From: Fidelibacterota bacterium
Lineage (GTDB): Bacteria > Fidelibacterota > Marinisomatia > Marinisomatales > UBA1611
Direction: 5' to 3'
NCBI GenBank assembly: GCA_002708715.1
Contig: PAPB01000028.1
Span: 1 to 64,000, forward strand
DNA: 64,000 nucleotides
Below, piece after piece: positions 18,134 to 25,785 of this stretch; position 1 is the stretch's first letter, and each line of letters opens with the position of its first letter. Under the pieces are notes generated by a model. It saw only the letters and a program-made list of their open reading frames with translations, searched no databases and was not told the DNA's origin. Both the position numbers and the translations under genes were made by a program.

Positions 18134-19090
18134 ATGATTCATAATAATATTTTATCAACCATAGGCAATACACCTGTAGTAAAATTAAATAAAATTGGCT
18201 CAAAACTACCATGTGAGTTATATGCAAAATGCGAATTTTTTAATCCAGGTGGATCCATAAAAGATCGTATTGGCTGGAAAATGGTAGAAGATGCAGAAAC
18301 AGAAGGAAGAATTAAACCTGGTGACACACTCATTGAGCCAACCTCTGGAAATACTGGACAAGGTATCGCACTGGCTGCTGCAGTAAAAGGCTATCGCTGT
18401 ATTATTACTATGCCTGAAAAAATGAGTCAAGAAAAACAAATTGCTCTTGAGGCTCTTGGAGCTAAAATAGTAAGGACACCTACTGAGGCAGCATTTGATG
18501 ACCCTGAAAGTCACATTGGAGTTGCAAAAAAACTACAGAGTGAAATTAAAGATTCTCATATACTCGATCAATATGGAAACCAATCCAATCCTGATGCACA
18601 TTACCATGGAACAGCACAAGAGATCCTTGATGAATTTGGCTCAGATTTGCACATGGTCGTAATGGGTGTTGGAACAGGAGGCACAATAACAGGTGTCGCA
18701 AAACGCCTAAAAGAAGCGATACCAAATATCATCATTGTAGGAGCAGACCCTGTTGGGTCCATTCTTGGCGGAGGTAATAAAGTTAAACCTTATCTTGTAG
18801 AGGGCATTGGATATGATTTTTTTCCAGATGTCTTAGACAATAACCTAGTTGATAAATACGTAAAAACTGAAGATGAAGAATCATTTCTCCTAGCCAGACG
18901 CCTTATCAAAGAAGAAGGACTATTATGCGGTGGATCATGCGGAAGCGCAATGGCAGCCGCTCTACAATCAGCAGAAAAACTTGATCGTAATCAAAAATGT
19001 CTTGTTATTCTTCCAGATGGGATAAGAAACTATATGACCAAATTTCCGAATGATGAATGGATGAGATCAAAAGGGTTTAAAACTGATTAA
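18134..19090 (+). CDS. Cystathionine beta-synthase-type PLP enzyme (catalytic core only)
   Basis: A 318-residue fold-type II PLP enzyme. The Schiff-base lysine is Lys43 in GGSIKDR. PTSGNTG binds the substrate and cofactor phosphate, GTGGTITG the PLP phosphate. [25 protein letters not shown] and [13 protein letters not shown] are features of cystathionine beta-synthase rather than plain CysK. It would condense serine or O-acetylserine with homocysteine or sulfide. The N-terminal heme module and C-terminal CBS domains of eukaryotic enzymes are absent. The next gene's frame overlaps its 3' end. Substrate choice between homocysteine and sulfide cannot be settled by eye. Confidence 0.88.
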   Translation: MIHNNILSTIGNTPVVKLNKIGSKLPCELYAKCEFFNPGGSIKDRIGWKMVEDAETEGRIKPGDTLIEPTSGNTGQGIALAAAVKGYRCIITMPEKMSQEKQIALEALGAKIVRTPTEAAFDDPESHIGVAKKLQSEIKDSHILDQYGNQSNPDAHYHGTAQEILDEFGSDLHMVVMGVGTGGTITGVAKRLKEAIPNIIIVGADPVGSILGGGNKVKPYLVEGIGYDFFPDVLDNNLVDKYVKTEDEESFLLARRLIKEEGLLCGGSCGSAMAAALQSAEKLDRNQKCLVILPDGIRNYMTKFPNDEWMRSKGFKTD

Positions 19091-19127
19091 AATTCGGTTA
19101 TTTTTAATAATTCTGTCTGCATTTTTT

Positions 19128-20948
19128 GTGCTATGGGTAGCCCCTGTCATCTATTTTAACTTTTCATATCCAGAGACTGAATGGGACTGGGATAGAATTG
19201 ACACACAAGACATCCACTTTCCTAAATCATTTGCATGGGGAACCGCGACTGCGGCCCATCAGGTTGAGGGAAACAATACAAACAACAATTGGTATCAATG
19301 GGAGAATGAAGTAGATGAAGACAACCTTCCACGGATTCATAATGGAGACAAATCATCCATAGCCGCTGATCATTGGAAAAGGTACCCTGATGATATCAAA
19401 CTAATGAATGAATTAGGTGTTAACCACTATCGATTTTCTATTGAATGGTCGAGGATTGAGCCTGAAAGAGGAGTCTTTAACCTAGATGCCATTAACCACT
19501 ATCGAGACCTATGTGACTCTCTTCTGAAAAATAACATTACCCCAGTAGTTACCCTCCACCACTTTACTCATCCTATATGGTTTGAAGAACTTGGCGCATT
19601 TGAAAAACAAGAAAATATAAAATATTTTATAAAATACTCTGAATATGCATTTAATAATCTCCAAGACCTAGTTCCTATCTGGTGTACCATCAATGAGCCA
19701 TCCGTATTTGTCTCTCAGGGGTATTTTAACGGGATATTTCCTCCAGGAAAAAAAGATCCAGTATTGGCTGCTACAGTTCTGGAGAATCTTCTCAATGCGC
19801 ATACAAAAGTCTATAAACATCTAAAAGAATTGAAAGGAGGAAGCAAAGCCCAGATTGGTCTTGTGAAAAATATATTTCAATTTGATCCACTCAGAAGGTG
19901 GCACATTCTTGACTGGATATTTAGCAATGTTTTAAATAATGTTTTTACTAATTCATCTATAGACTTTCTCAAGACAGGTCATTCTACTTTTTCCCTGCCA
20001 GGGATGGTACATAAAGAAATGATAAATCCTGATGCGGTAGGAGCACTTGATTTTATTGGACTCAACTATTACTCAAGGATGCATGTGATAGGCCAAGCCA
20101 GTCTTGCAGAACCTTTTTTATTTGAAAAACGTGAAAAAGATATCCAAACGGATATGGACTACGCTTTATACCCTGAAGGATTTTATAAAGCGCTCCACAC
20201 AATAAGTACCCTTGAAAAGCCTATATATGTTACTGAAAATGGTGTTGCAGATCATGGAGATAGTATTCGGACACTATTTATCAAACGCTACCTCTATGCA
20301 CTAAATATGGCACTCAAAGATAGGCTCGATATCAGAGGATATTTCTACTGGACCCTGATGGATAATTTTGAATGGGCAGAAGGCTATAAAATGAAATTTG
20401 GCCTCTACGAAGTAGACTTCAATACCCAAAAACGTACTCTCAGAAAGAGCAGTAAACCATTTATTGATATGGTTAAAAAAAGAGGCGCTGATGAGCGTGG
20501 ATATATAGTAGGCATAGGTGACGATGCTCCAGATTTCACCATGGAATATACAACAGGTGAAAGAGTCACTCTATCACAGTTAAAAGGCCAGGTAGTGGTT
20601 CTACAATTCACCGCTAGCTGGTGTTCGGTGTGTAGAAAAGAGATGCCACACCTTGAGAAAGATGTCTGGCAAGCATTCAAAGATAAAGGAGTCAAACTAA
20701 TTGGGATAGATAGGGATGAACCTCTGGAGACAGTAATTAAGTTTCAAAAAGATATGGGTACTACATACCCTCTTGCTCTTGATCCTGGAGCTAATATTTT
20801 TGGATTATTTGCTGATAAAAACTCTGGAGTTACCAGGAATATTGTTATTGATCAACAAGGGAAAATTGTTTTTCTAACCAGATTATTTGATCATAATGAA
20901 TTTAATAAAATGATAGAGGTAATTGATAATTTGGTTAACTCAATTTGA
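19128..20948 (+). CDS. GH1 beta-glycosidase fused to TlpA/thioredoxin-like domain
   Basis: A 606-residue protein counted from GTG at 19128. Residues 30-446 are glycoside hydrolase family 1: FAWGTATAAHQVEG, acid/base Glu190 in TINEP, DFIGLNYYSR, nucleophile Glu370 in YVTENG, and the WTLMDNFEWAEGY aglycone segment. Residues 460-606 are a thioredoxin/AhpC-TSA-like domain with WCSVC (498-502) and GVTRNIVID where TlpA proteins usually have the cis-Pro loop. Both halves look intact. The frame is open upstream to 19065 and encodes a basic-hydrophobic stretch, so translation probably starts at CTG 19083 (AAGGG at 19071-19075), giving a signal anchor. It would then be an envelope beta-glycosidase with a thiol-redox module. 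It probably shares a transcript with the upstream cystathionine beta-synthase-like gene and overlaps the converging LPP20 gene by 9 bp. Confidence 0.88.
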   Translation: MLWVAPVIYFNFSYPETEWDWDRIDTQDIHFPKSFAWGTATAAHQVEGNNTNNNWYQWENEVDEDNLPRIHNGDKSSIAADHWKRYPDDIKLMNELGVNHYRFSIEWSRIEPERGVFNLDAINHYRDLCDSLLKNNITPVVTLHHFTHPIWFEELGAFEKQENIKYFIKYSEYAFNNLQDLVPIWCTINEPSVFVSQGYFNGIFPPGKKDPVLAATVLENLLNAHTKVYKHLKELKGGSKAQIGLVKNIFQFDPLRRWHILDWIFSNVLNNVFTNSSIDFLKTGHSTFSLPGMVHKEMINPDAVGALDFIGLNYYSRMHVIGQASLAEPFLFEKREKDIQTDMDYALYPEGFYKALHTISTLEKPIYVTENGVADHGDSIRTLFIKRYLYALNMALKDRLDIRGYFYWTLMDNFEWAEGYKMKFGLYEVDFNTQKRTLRKSSKPFIDMVKKRGADERGYIVGIGDDAPDFTMEYTTGERVTLSQLKGQVVVLQFTASWCSVCRKEMPHLEKDVWQAFKDKGVKLIGIDRDEPLETVIKFQKDMGTTYPLALDPGANIFGLFADKNSGVTRNIVIDQQGKIVFLTRLFDHNEFNKMIEVIDNLVNSI

Positions 20949-21491
20949 TGATGAGGTATCCATATTCTCAAATTCACGATCCATCGCATCAAATGCATTT
21001 CTTGCCTTAAATTCATTGTAAAGAGCCGTTTCTCTTTTAGCTGCGTCTCTAGTTGCTTTCTTTGCTTCTTGCGCTGCAGCACTCGCATCGTAGGTTACCA
21101 TCACATAAGTAGTACCATTCATTACATCAGTTCTATCAACAACAATTCCTTTCAACACATTCTGAGAGGTTGTTTTTGTAACTGTCTCTGTATATTCAAG
21201 AGCCTCTGCATCTTCTCCTATACCAGACTCTGACATAAAGTCTTTTACTGTCTGTGTAACTTTAGACTCTACTTGTGAAGAAATCTCTGCCATCGCTCTA
21301 TTGGTAGCTACTTTTTTTGCAAGACTGAGACTTTGCTTTTTAGCTTCTCCCACGCCTACAAAACGATCTTCAAATTTTGGTGGATTAAGGTACCAGTCAG
21401 GCATATCTTTTTTTGAAACAGGTTTTGTACCTGAACAACCTGCCATAAAGATGAGTATAACAGGAAATAAAATATTTTGATATTTAAACAT
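20940..21491 (-). CDS. LPP20-family lipoprotein
   Basis: A 183-residue lipoprotein (FMAGC, Cys19). The sequence PDWYLNPP, then FVGVGEA and an alanine-rich helix with RAMAEIS, matches the LPP20/FlgP family of outer-membrane lipoproteins. The C-terminal third is a charged helix. It is the last gene of the caspase/lipoprotein run but is separated by 133 bp and has its own AAGGA ribosome site, so it may also have its own promoter. Its 3' end overlaps the converging GH1 fusion by 9 bp. Confidence 0.85.
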   Translation of the reverse strand: MFKYQNILFPVILIFMAGCSGTKPVSKKDMPDWYLNPPKFEDRFVGVGEAKKQSLSLAKKVATNRAMAEISSQVESKVTQTVKDFMSESGIGEDAEALEYTETVTKTTSQNVLKGIVVDRTDVMNGTTYVMVTYDASAAAQEAKKATRDAAKRETALYNEFKARNAFDAMDREFENMDTSSSN

Positions 21492-21624
21492 GAGTCATCC
21501 TTTTAGTCTATTTTATTTTTTAAAAATTGAAAAAATTTTAATACTTCTAATAACTATATTACAATTTAGGATTGGAATAAACAATTATTCGAAGAATTAA
21601 TTTTCAAATTACTATATTTATAAA

Positions 21625-22638
21625 TTACTTTGATATATGGTACATGTTCAGTGATTCAATCCGCTCATCCATGGGTATACTATTTAACCATCTCTGTAAG
21701 GACAAAAAATTATTATCATCCTTAGAAAATGGTATTATTTCTTCACCAATACGTGGAATCTGTTCAGGAAGCGGAATATCTTTTTTAGTACAAATGACAT
21801 ATACGCTCTCTGAAGTTATTGGACGTCCTGGGAGTGATCCCACAATAAATGATATATATTGTTTTATAGATGGATCAGGTATTATCAGTGTCTCCCTAGC
21901 TTGAATTTTATTATCAGTCATATAATCATTAGGAAACATTAATATTGAATTATTGTCAGCCATTAGATTAAATATATATACATAAGAATCTTTTGTTGGA
22001 GTAACAAATATTTCAAGTTCATCACCCTCATTGAGCATATTTTTTTTTAATTTTGCATCAACTAAATATTCCACATCACGCTTTCCCGTTACTGGCTCTA
22101 CATAAAAATCATAATGCAAAAAGTATTGATAGACTTCATCGTTTTTAGTGTCAATTTTTGAATCAATTTCCTTTTCATTGGTTATTATTCCCGATACAGT
22201 ACTTTTAAAAAATCCAGACCATGCAGTTTTCGAAAATTCCTCATTTCCCACTTCACTTATTACATCGCTCATTAGTTGAGTTATTTCTACTGTTGTACCA
22301 ACTTTTTTACTGATTGCATCATTCCTCATTTCTGTAATTAGATCCATCTTAGCATCTTTAAAAGAAGTATTTGAATTAAAATATTTATCTTTTTTTATAG
22401 AGATCCACCCTAGCGTACCAGTATTATATCTTTCCTTTGATTGTTTATCAATATCCTCTATTAAATACTTCGAAGTACCCAAATTATTTTCAATACCGAA
22501 ACTACTTTCCGAATTCTCGAATTCTTTAAATGCTTTTTCAGCCTTGATTTTGTTTTTATCTGGTTTTGGTGCGACCATTTTATTGGTACAACCAAAGTAG
22601 AACAAAACACAAAAAAATAAAATGTTCTTATTCAACAT
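21625..22638 (-). CDS. DUF4384-domain lipoprotein
   Basis: A 337-residue lipoprotein (FYFGC, Cys16). Residues about 60-185 form an LPP20-like helical/strand domain. Residues about 195-290 match DUF4384: NEGDELEIFVTPTKDSYVYIF, LMFPNDYMTDNKI and ETLIIPDP (read as short motifs). DUF4384 is often found with caspase-like proteases and pathway lipoproteins in other bacteria. Here the caspase-like gene lies three genes upstream in the same strand run. The exact role is unknown. Confidence 0.8.
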   Translation of the reverse strand: MLNKNILFFCVLFYFGCTNKMVAPKPDKNKIKAEKAFKEFENSESSFGIENNLGTSKYLIEDIDKQSKERYNTGTLGWISIKKDKYFNSNTSFKDAKMDLITEMRNDAISKKVGTTVEITQLMSDVISEVGNEEFSKTAWSGFFKSTVSGIITNEKEIDSKIDTKNDEVYQYFLHYDFYVEPVTGKRDVEYLVDAKLKKNMLNEGDELEIFVTPTKDSYVYIFNLMADNNSILMFPNDYMTDNKIQARETLIIPDPSIKQYISFIVGSLPGRPITSESVYVICTKKDIPLPEQIPRIGEEIIPFSKDDNNFLSLQRWLNSIPMDERIESLNMYHISK

Positions 22639-22683
22639 GGAAAAACATCCAACCTAATATGATAAATTCATAAAAAGAAACTA

Positions 22684-23988
22684 TTAGTATATTGTAAAAG
22701 GTTCAGACACATACTCATCCTGCAGGTTATATCCAATAATTACCATTGTATAACAGTTCGATGGTACGATCTCACTTGATTGGGCAGGAAGCGTAAAATC
22801 ATAAGAACCGTCAGAATTAAATACAAGCCAAGACCCAAAATCATATACCGTATTCCCATTTAATCGTAAAACAGCTCCCCCTTGCTGACCAACTGAATAT
22901 AAACTAGAGTATAAACCCGCTGTATATGTATCACCGAAATTATAAATGTTTTGTTCTGGGTTTACGTAAGTGAATGTTGTCCCCGTAGTACTATGCGGTA
23001 TATTACAATTATCATTTGGAGGATCACCACCCTGACTAGAAGTTATTGAGAAATAGCTATTGCTGTAGTCTTGAATATCTGAGTCAGATGTAGAATATAT
23101 GCGAACTCTGTAATCATCTCCTAGTGTTAGGGTTGATGGAATATTCCAAGAAAAAACACCATCATTGGCACTGGAACTAGAAATGGAATTCACGTAACTA
23201 TCCCCTGAGTATAATTGAATACCAATATAGCCAGATACATTAGTGCTGCTCCAGGTAATATCCTGTGTAGAACCAAGAACCCAAGACTCACCACCATCAG
23301 GAGAACTAACTGTGATAGAATTTACACTACTAGAACTTATTGAAAAATACTCACTAAAATCCCCAAGGCTTAAGTCATTTAGAGAATACACAGCAACTTG
23401 ATAATTATCTCCAGACGGAATATCAATTGGGATATTCCAAGAATAAGAGCCATCATTTGCACTAGAATTGGAAATCCTGTTATAATAAATGTCATCTTTA
23501 TACAACTCAATTCCGATATTGCCAGATACATTAGTACTACCCCATGAAATATTATGCGTAGAGCCAGCTACCCAAGAATCACCAAATGTCGGAGAATTAA
23601 CATTTATCTCACCATCACCACCAAAATATTGCTTTATATATATATCTAATTCAATTTTTTTAAAATTTCCTACCAAATCAGTAACAATCACCTCAATTCT
23701 GTGTTCACCAATAGTCTGCATGGAAAAATTGGCCGACCATGGTTCTTCTGTCATTTTTAATGAAACTAGTGAGGAATCACTTTGATATACAATAACATCA
23801 ATATCTTTAATTTGATCATTATCACTGGCACTAAGAATCAACGTAAATACTTGACCAATTTCTTCATTATTAGTGGGTGAAAGTATCTCAACCTCTGGAG
23901 GAAATATATCTAGAATCTCAGGGCACCCTGAAAAAAATAGAGTAGATGTAAATAATACATAGAATGGATATTTTTTAAAAATTTGCAT
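22684..23988 (-). CDS. Lipoprotein with Ig-like and two KNH-type repeats
   Basis: A 434-residue lipoprotein (FFSGC, Cys22). An Ig-like domain (about residues 30-118) is followed by two tandem repeats of about 95 residues (about 124-220 and 222-318). Each has 'SP..G.SWv.GSThnIsW.StNVSG', 'SSANDG.(Y/F)SWNIP' and an ending FSI, as in Kre9/KNH-type surface domains. A C-terminal beta-sandwich (about 325-434) is unassigned. It is probably a surface-exposed structural or adhesive lipoprotein. It lies between the DUF4384 lipoprotein (45 bp) and a related larger repeat lipoprotein (40 bp). Confidence 0.75.
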   Translation of the reverse strand: MQIFKKYPFYVLFTSTLFFSGCPEILDIFPPEVEILSPTNNEEIGQVFTLILSASDNDQIKDIDVIVYQSDSSLVSLKMTEEPWSANFSMQTIGEHRIEVIVTDLVGNFKKIELDIYIKQYFGGDGEINVNSPTFGDSWVAGSTHNISWGSTNVSGNIGIELYKDDIYYNRISNSSANDGSYSWNIPIDIPSGDNYQVAVYSLNDLSLGDFSEYFSISSSSVNSITVSSPDGGESWVLGSTQDITWSSTNVSGYIGIQLYSGDSYVNSISSSSANDGVFSWNIPSTLTLGDDYRVRIYSTSDSDIQDYSNSYFSITSSQGGDPPNDNCNIPHSTTGTTFTYVNPEQNIYNFGDTYTAGLYSSLYSVGQQGGAVLRLNGNTVYDFGSWLVFNSDGSYDFTLPAQSSEIVPSNCYTMVIIGYNLQDEYVSEPFTIY

Positions 23989-24028
23989 TAGATAAAGCTA
24001 AACTTATTATAGTCTTATTACTGACTCC

Positions 24029-25774
24029 CTATGGAAATGAAATATTATCAACCCGTAGATACCGTGACGACCCGGAATACCACCAATACCATTGAAAACT
24101 GTAGGTACCTGCGTCAACGGGCACTTCAACCAATTGCCATTCTTCACTATAAGGATTCATATGTTCAGCCATATCTTGATCATCAATGAGAAATCTAAAG
24201 TAATAATCACTATCTGTTTTAGCAAAAAATCTTAGCACACCAGAGTTGACTGTAACAGTTTTTGAAAGGGACCCTTCACCATCCCACACAGCAGATTTAG
24301 CACCACCATATGCATCCAAACTATCAACAGTGCAATTAACACCAAAATTCCAATCTACTAAACTTTCTCCTGTTTCAAATCCCATATCATAATCAAATAT
24401 TACTGTGTCTGCAATTGTAAAAGTAGCGTCAGACTCATCGAACCAGTCATCCCTAGTCACACTTTGAATTCTAATTTTACAAACATCATTTGTACCTTGG
24501 ACAGACGGAACGTCCCATTGAAAGTAACCATCATTATCTATATCACCCCATGTTGGATTTTCTATTTCATACCAACTATCACCACCAAAAAGAGAGTAAA
24601 GGATCTTAACATCATTTGCATCCCCTCCTGATTCCCATAAAATCATGCGTTTGGTTCCTTTTTGAAAAGTCTCACCTCCATTTGGTTGTATAATCCGATA
24701 AAAATTTGAATCTGTTTCCATAGTGAAATAAGCATCACTAATTTTGTAAACATCTGTATTTGCTACACTCCATATGCCAATTACCCCTACAAACGAAGTA
24801 TCAATATAGTTTGGAACAGTCCAACTATAAATACCATCGTTATCTGTCTGGTCCCAATTATAATAAGGTGGATTAGTAGTGTTGTTTGAAGTTCCAACAA
24901 CATCGGTCCAATTAGCTCCTCCATCATGCGAGTAACCAATATAGACTTCATTACCCCCAATGTCACCCTCGGTATTCCATAATATATCAAATTCCGTCAG
25001 CTCATGCCACTCTTCACCTCCGTTTGGCTCAAGTATGTTAATTATATTACTTTGGCTATTACCTGCACTAATTGTAAAAGGTTGATCAGATTCATCAATA
25101 TAATCGTAAAAACCTACTGATTGCCAGATTCTTATTTTTACAAAAGGGTTATCCACATAGACCTCTGGAATTTCCCATGAATAGATGGAATCACTATATA
25201 CATATGAATATATTGTCGTATAAGAATTTCCATTATCTAGGCTGTATTGTACTGCTAGATTATCATATTCATCTGCAGGATGCCCGCTTTTCTTAAATCT
25301 TATATTTTGGGTAGATAATTCATCCCATATTTCCCCCCCATTTGGACTAATAATCTGGAGATAGGAACTATCTGCTATAATAGAAAAAAAACCAGAGGAG
25401 TCTTCTTGCTCTACATCATAACTATCACTATTATATGTTCTTAAATATATTTTACAGGAATCTAAATCTCCTCGTCTACCCCGAATACTTGGGAGATTCC
25501 AAGAATAATTAGACTCATCTGTCCCATAACTACTATTTAATTGGTATGGTGTATTATTTTCCGCATCAAAATCACTGCAAAAATAAAAAATATGCACATC
25601 CTCATTAATGTTTTCCCATCTAATTTGAATACTTTCTCTTTCGTTAAAAGCCTCACCTCCCACTGGAAATAATAATTCAAGTTCTGTATTAAATAATACA
25701 TCACACGAATTTACATGTAGCGTAATTACAAGCAGCATGAAAAGATATAATGAATTGTTGCGTTTAAATTTCAT
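24029..25774 (-). CDS. Lipoprotein with four KNH-type repeats and C-terminal jelly-roll domain
   Basis: A 581-residue protein with a signal sequence and probable lipobox (HVNSC, Cys24). Four repeats of about 100 residues each start with a 'P(N/V)GGE' turn (PVGGEAF, PNGGEIW, PNGGEEW, PNGGETF) and end with 'ESD..FTI'. Each has a central 'YSWxxP' motif. The final 110 residues look like a carbohydrate-binding-module-type jelly roll (DMGFETG... LRVDNISF). It is related to the neighbouring 434-residue lipoprotein by domain type. It is probably surface-exposed and lies 11 bp after the caspase-like gene. Confidence 0.75.
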   Translation of the reverse strand: MKFKRNNSLYLFMLLVITLHVNSCDVLFNTELELLFPVGGEAFNERESIQIRWENINEDVHIFYFCSDFDAENNTPYQLNSSYGTDESNYSWNLPSIRGRRGDLDSCKIYLRTYNSDSYDVEQEDSSGFFSIIADSSYLQIISPNGGEIWDELSTQNIRFKKSGHPADEYDNLAVQYSLDNGNSYTTIYSYVYSDSIYSWEIPEVYVDNPFVKIRIWQSVGFYDYIDESDQPFTISAGNSQSNIINILEPNGGEEWHELTEFDILWNTEGDIGGNEVYIGYSHDGGANWTDVVGTSNNTTNPPYYNWDQTDNDGIYSWTVPNYIDTSFVGVIGIWSVANTDVYKISDAYFTMETDSNFYRIIQPNGGETFQKGTKRMILWESGGDANDVKILYSLFGGDSWYEIENPTWGDIDNDGYFQWDVPSVQGTNDVCKIRIQSVTRDDWFDESDATFTIADTVIFDYDMGFETGESLVDWNFGVNCTVDSLDAYGGAKSAVWDGEGSLSKTVTVNSGVLRFFAKTDSDYYFRFLIDDQDMAEHMNPYSEEWQLVEVPVDAGTYSFQWYWWYSGSSRYLRVDNISFP

Positions 25775-25785
25775 ATAACCCCTAT

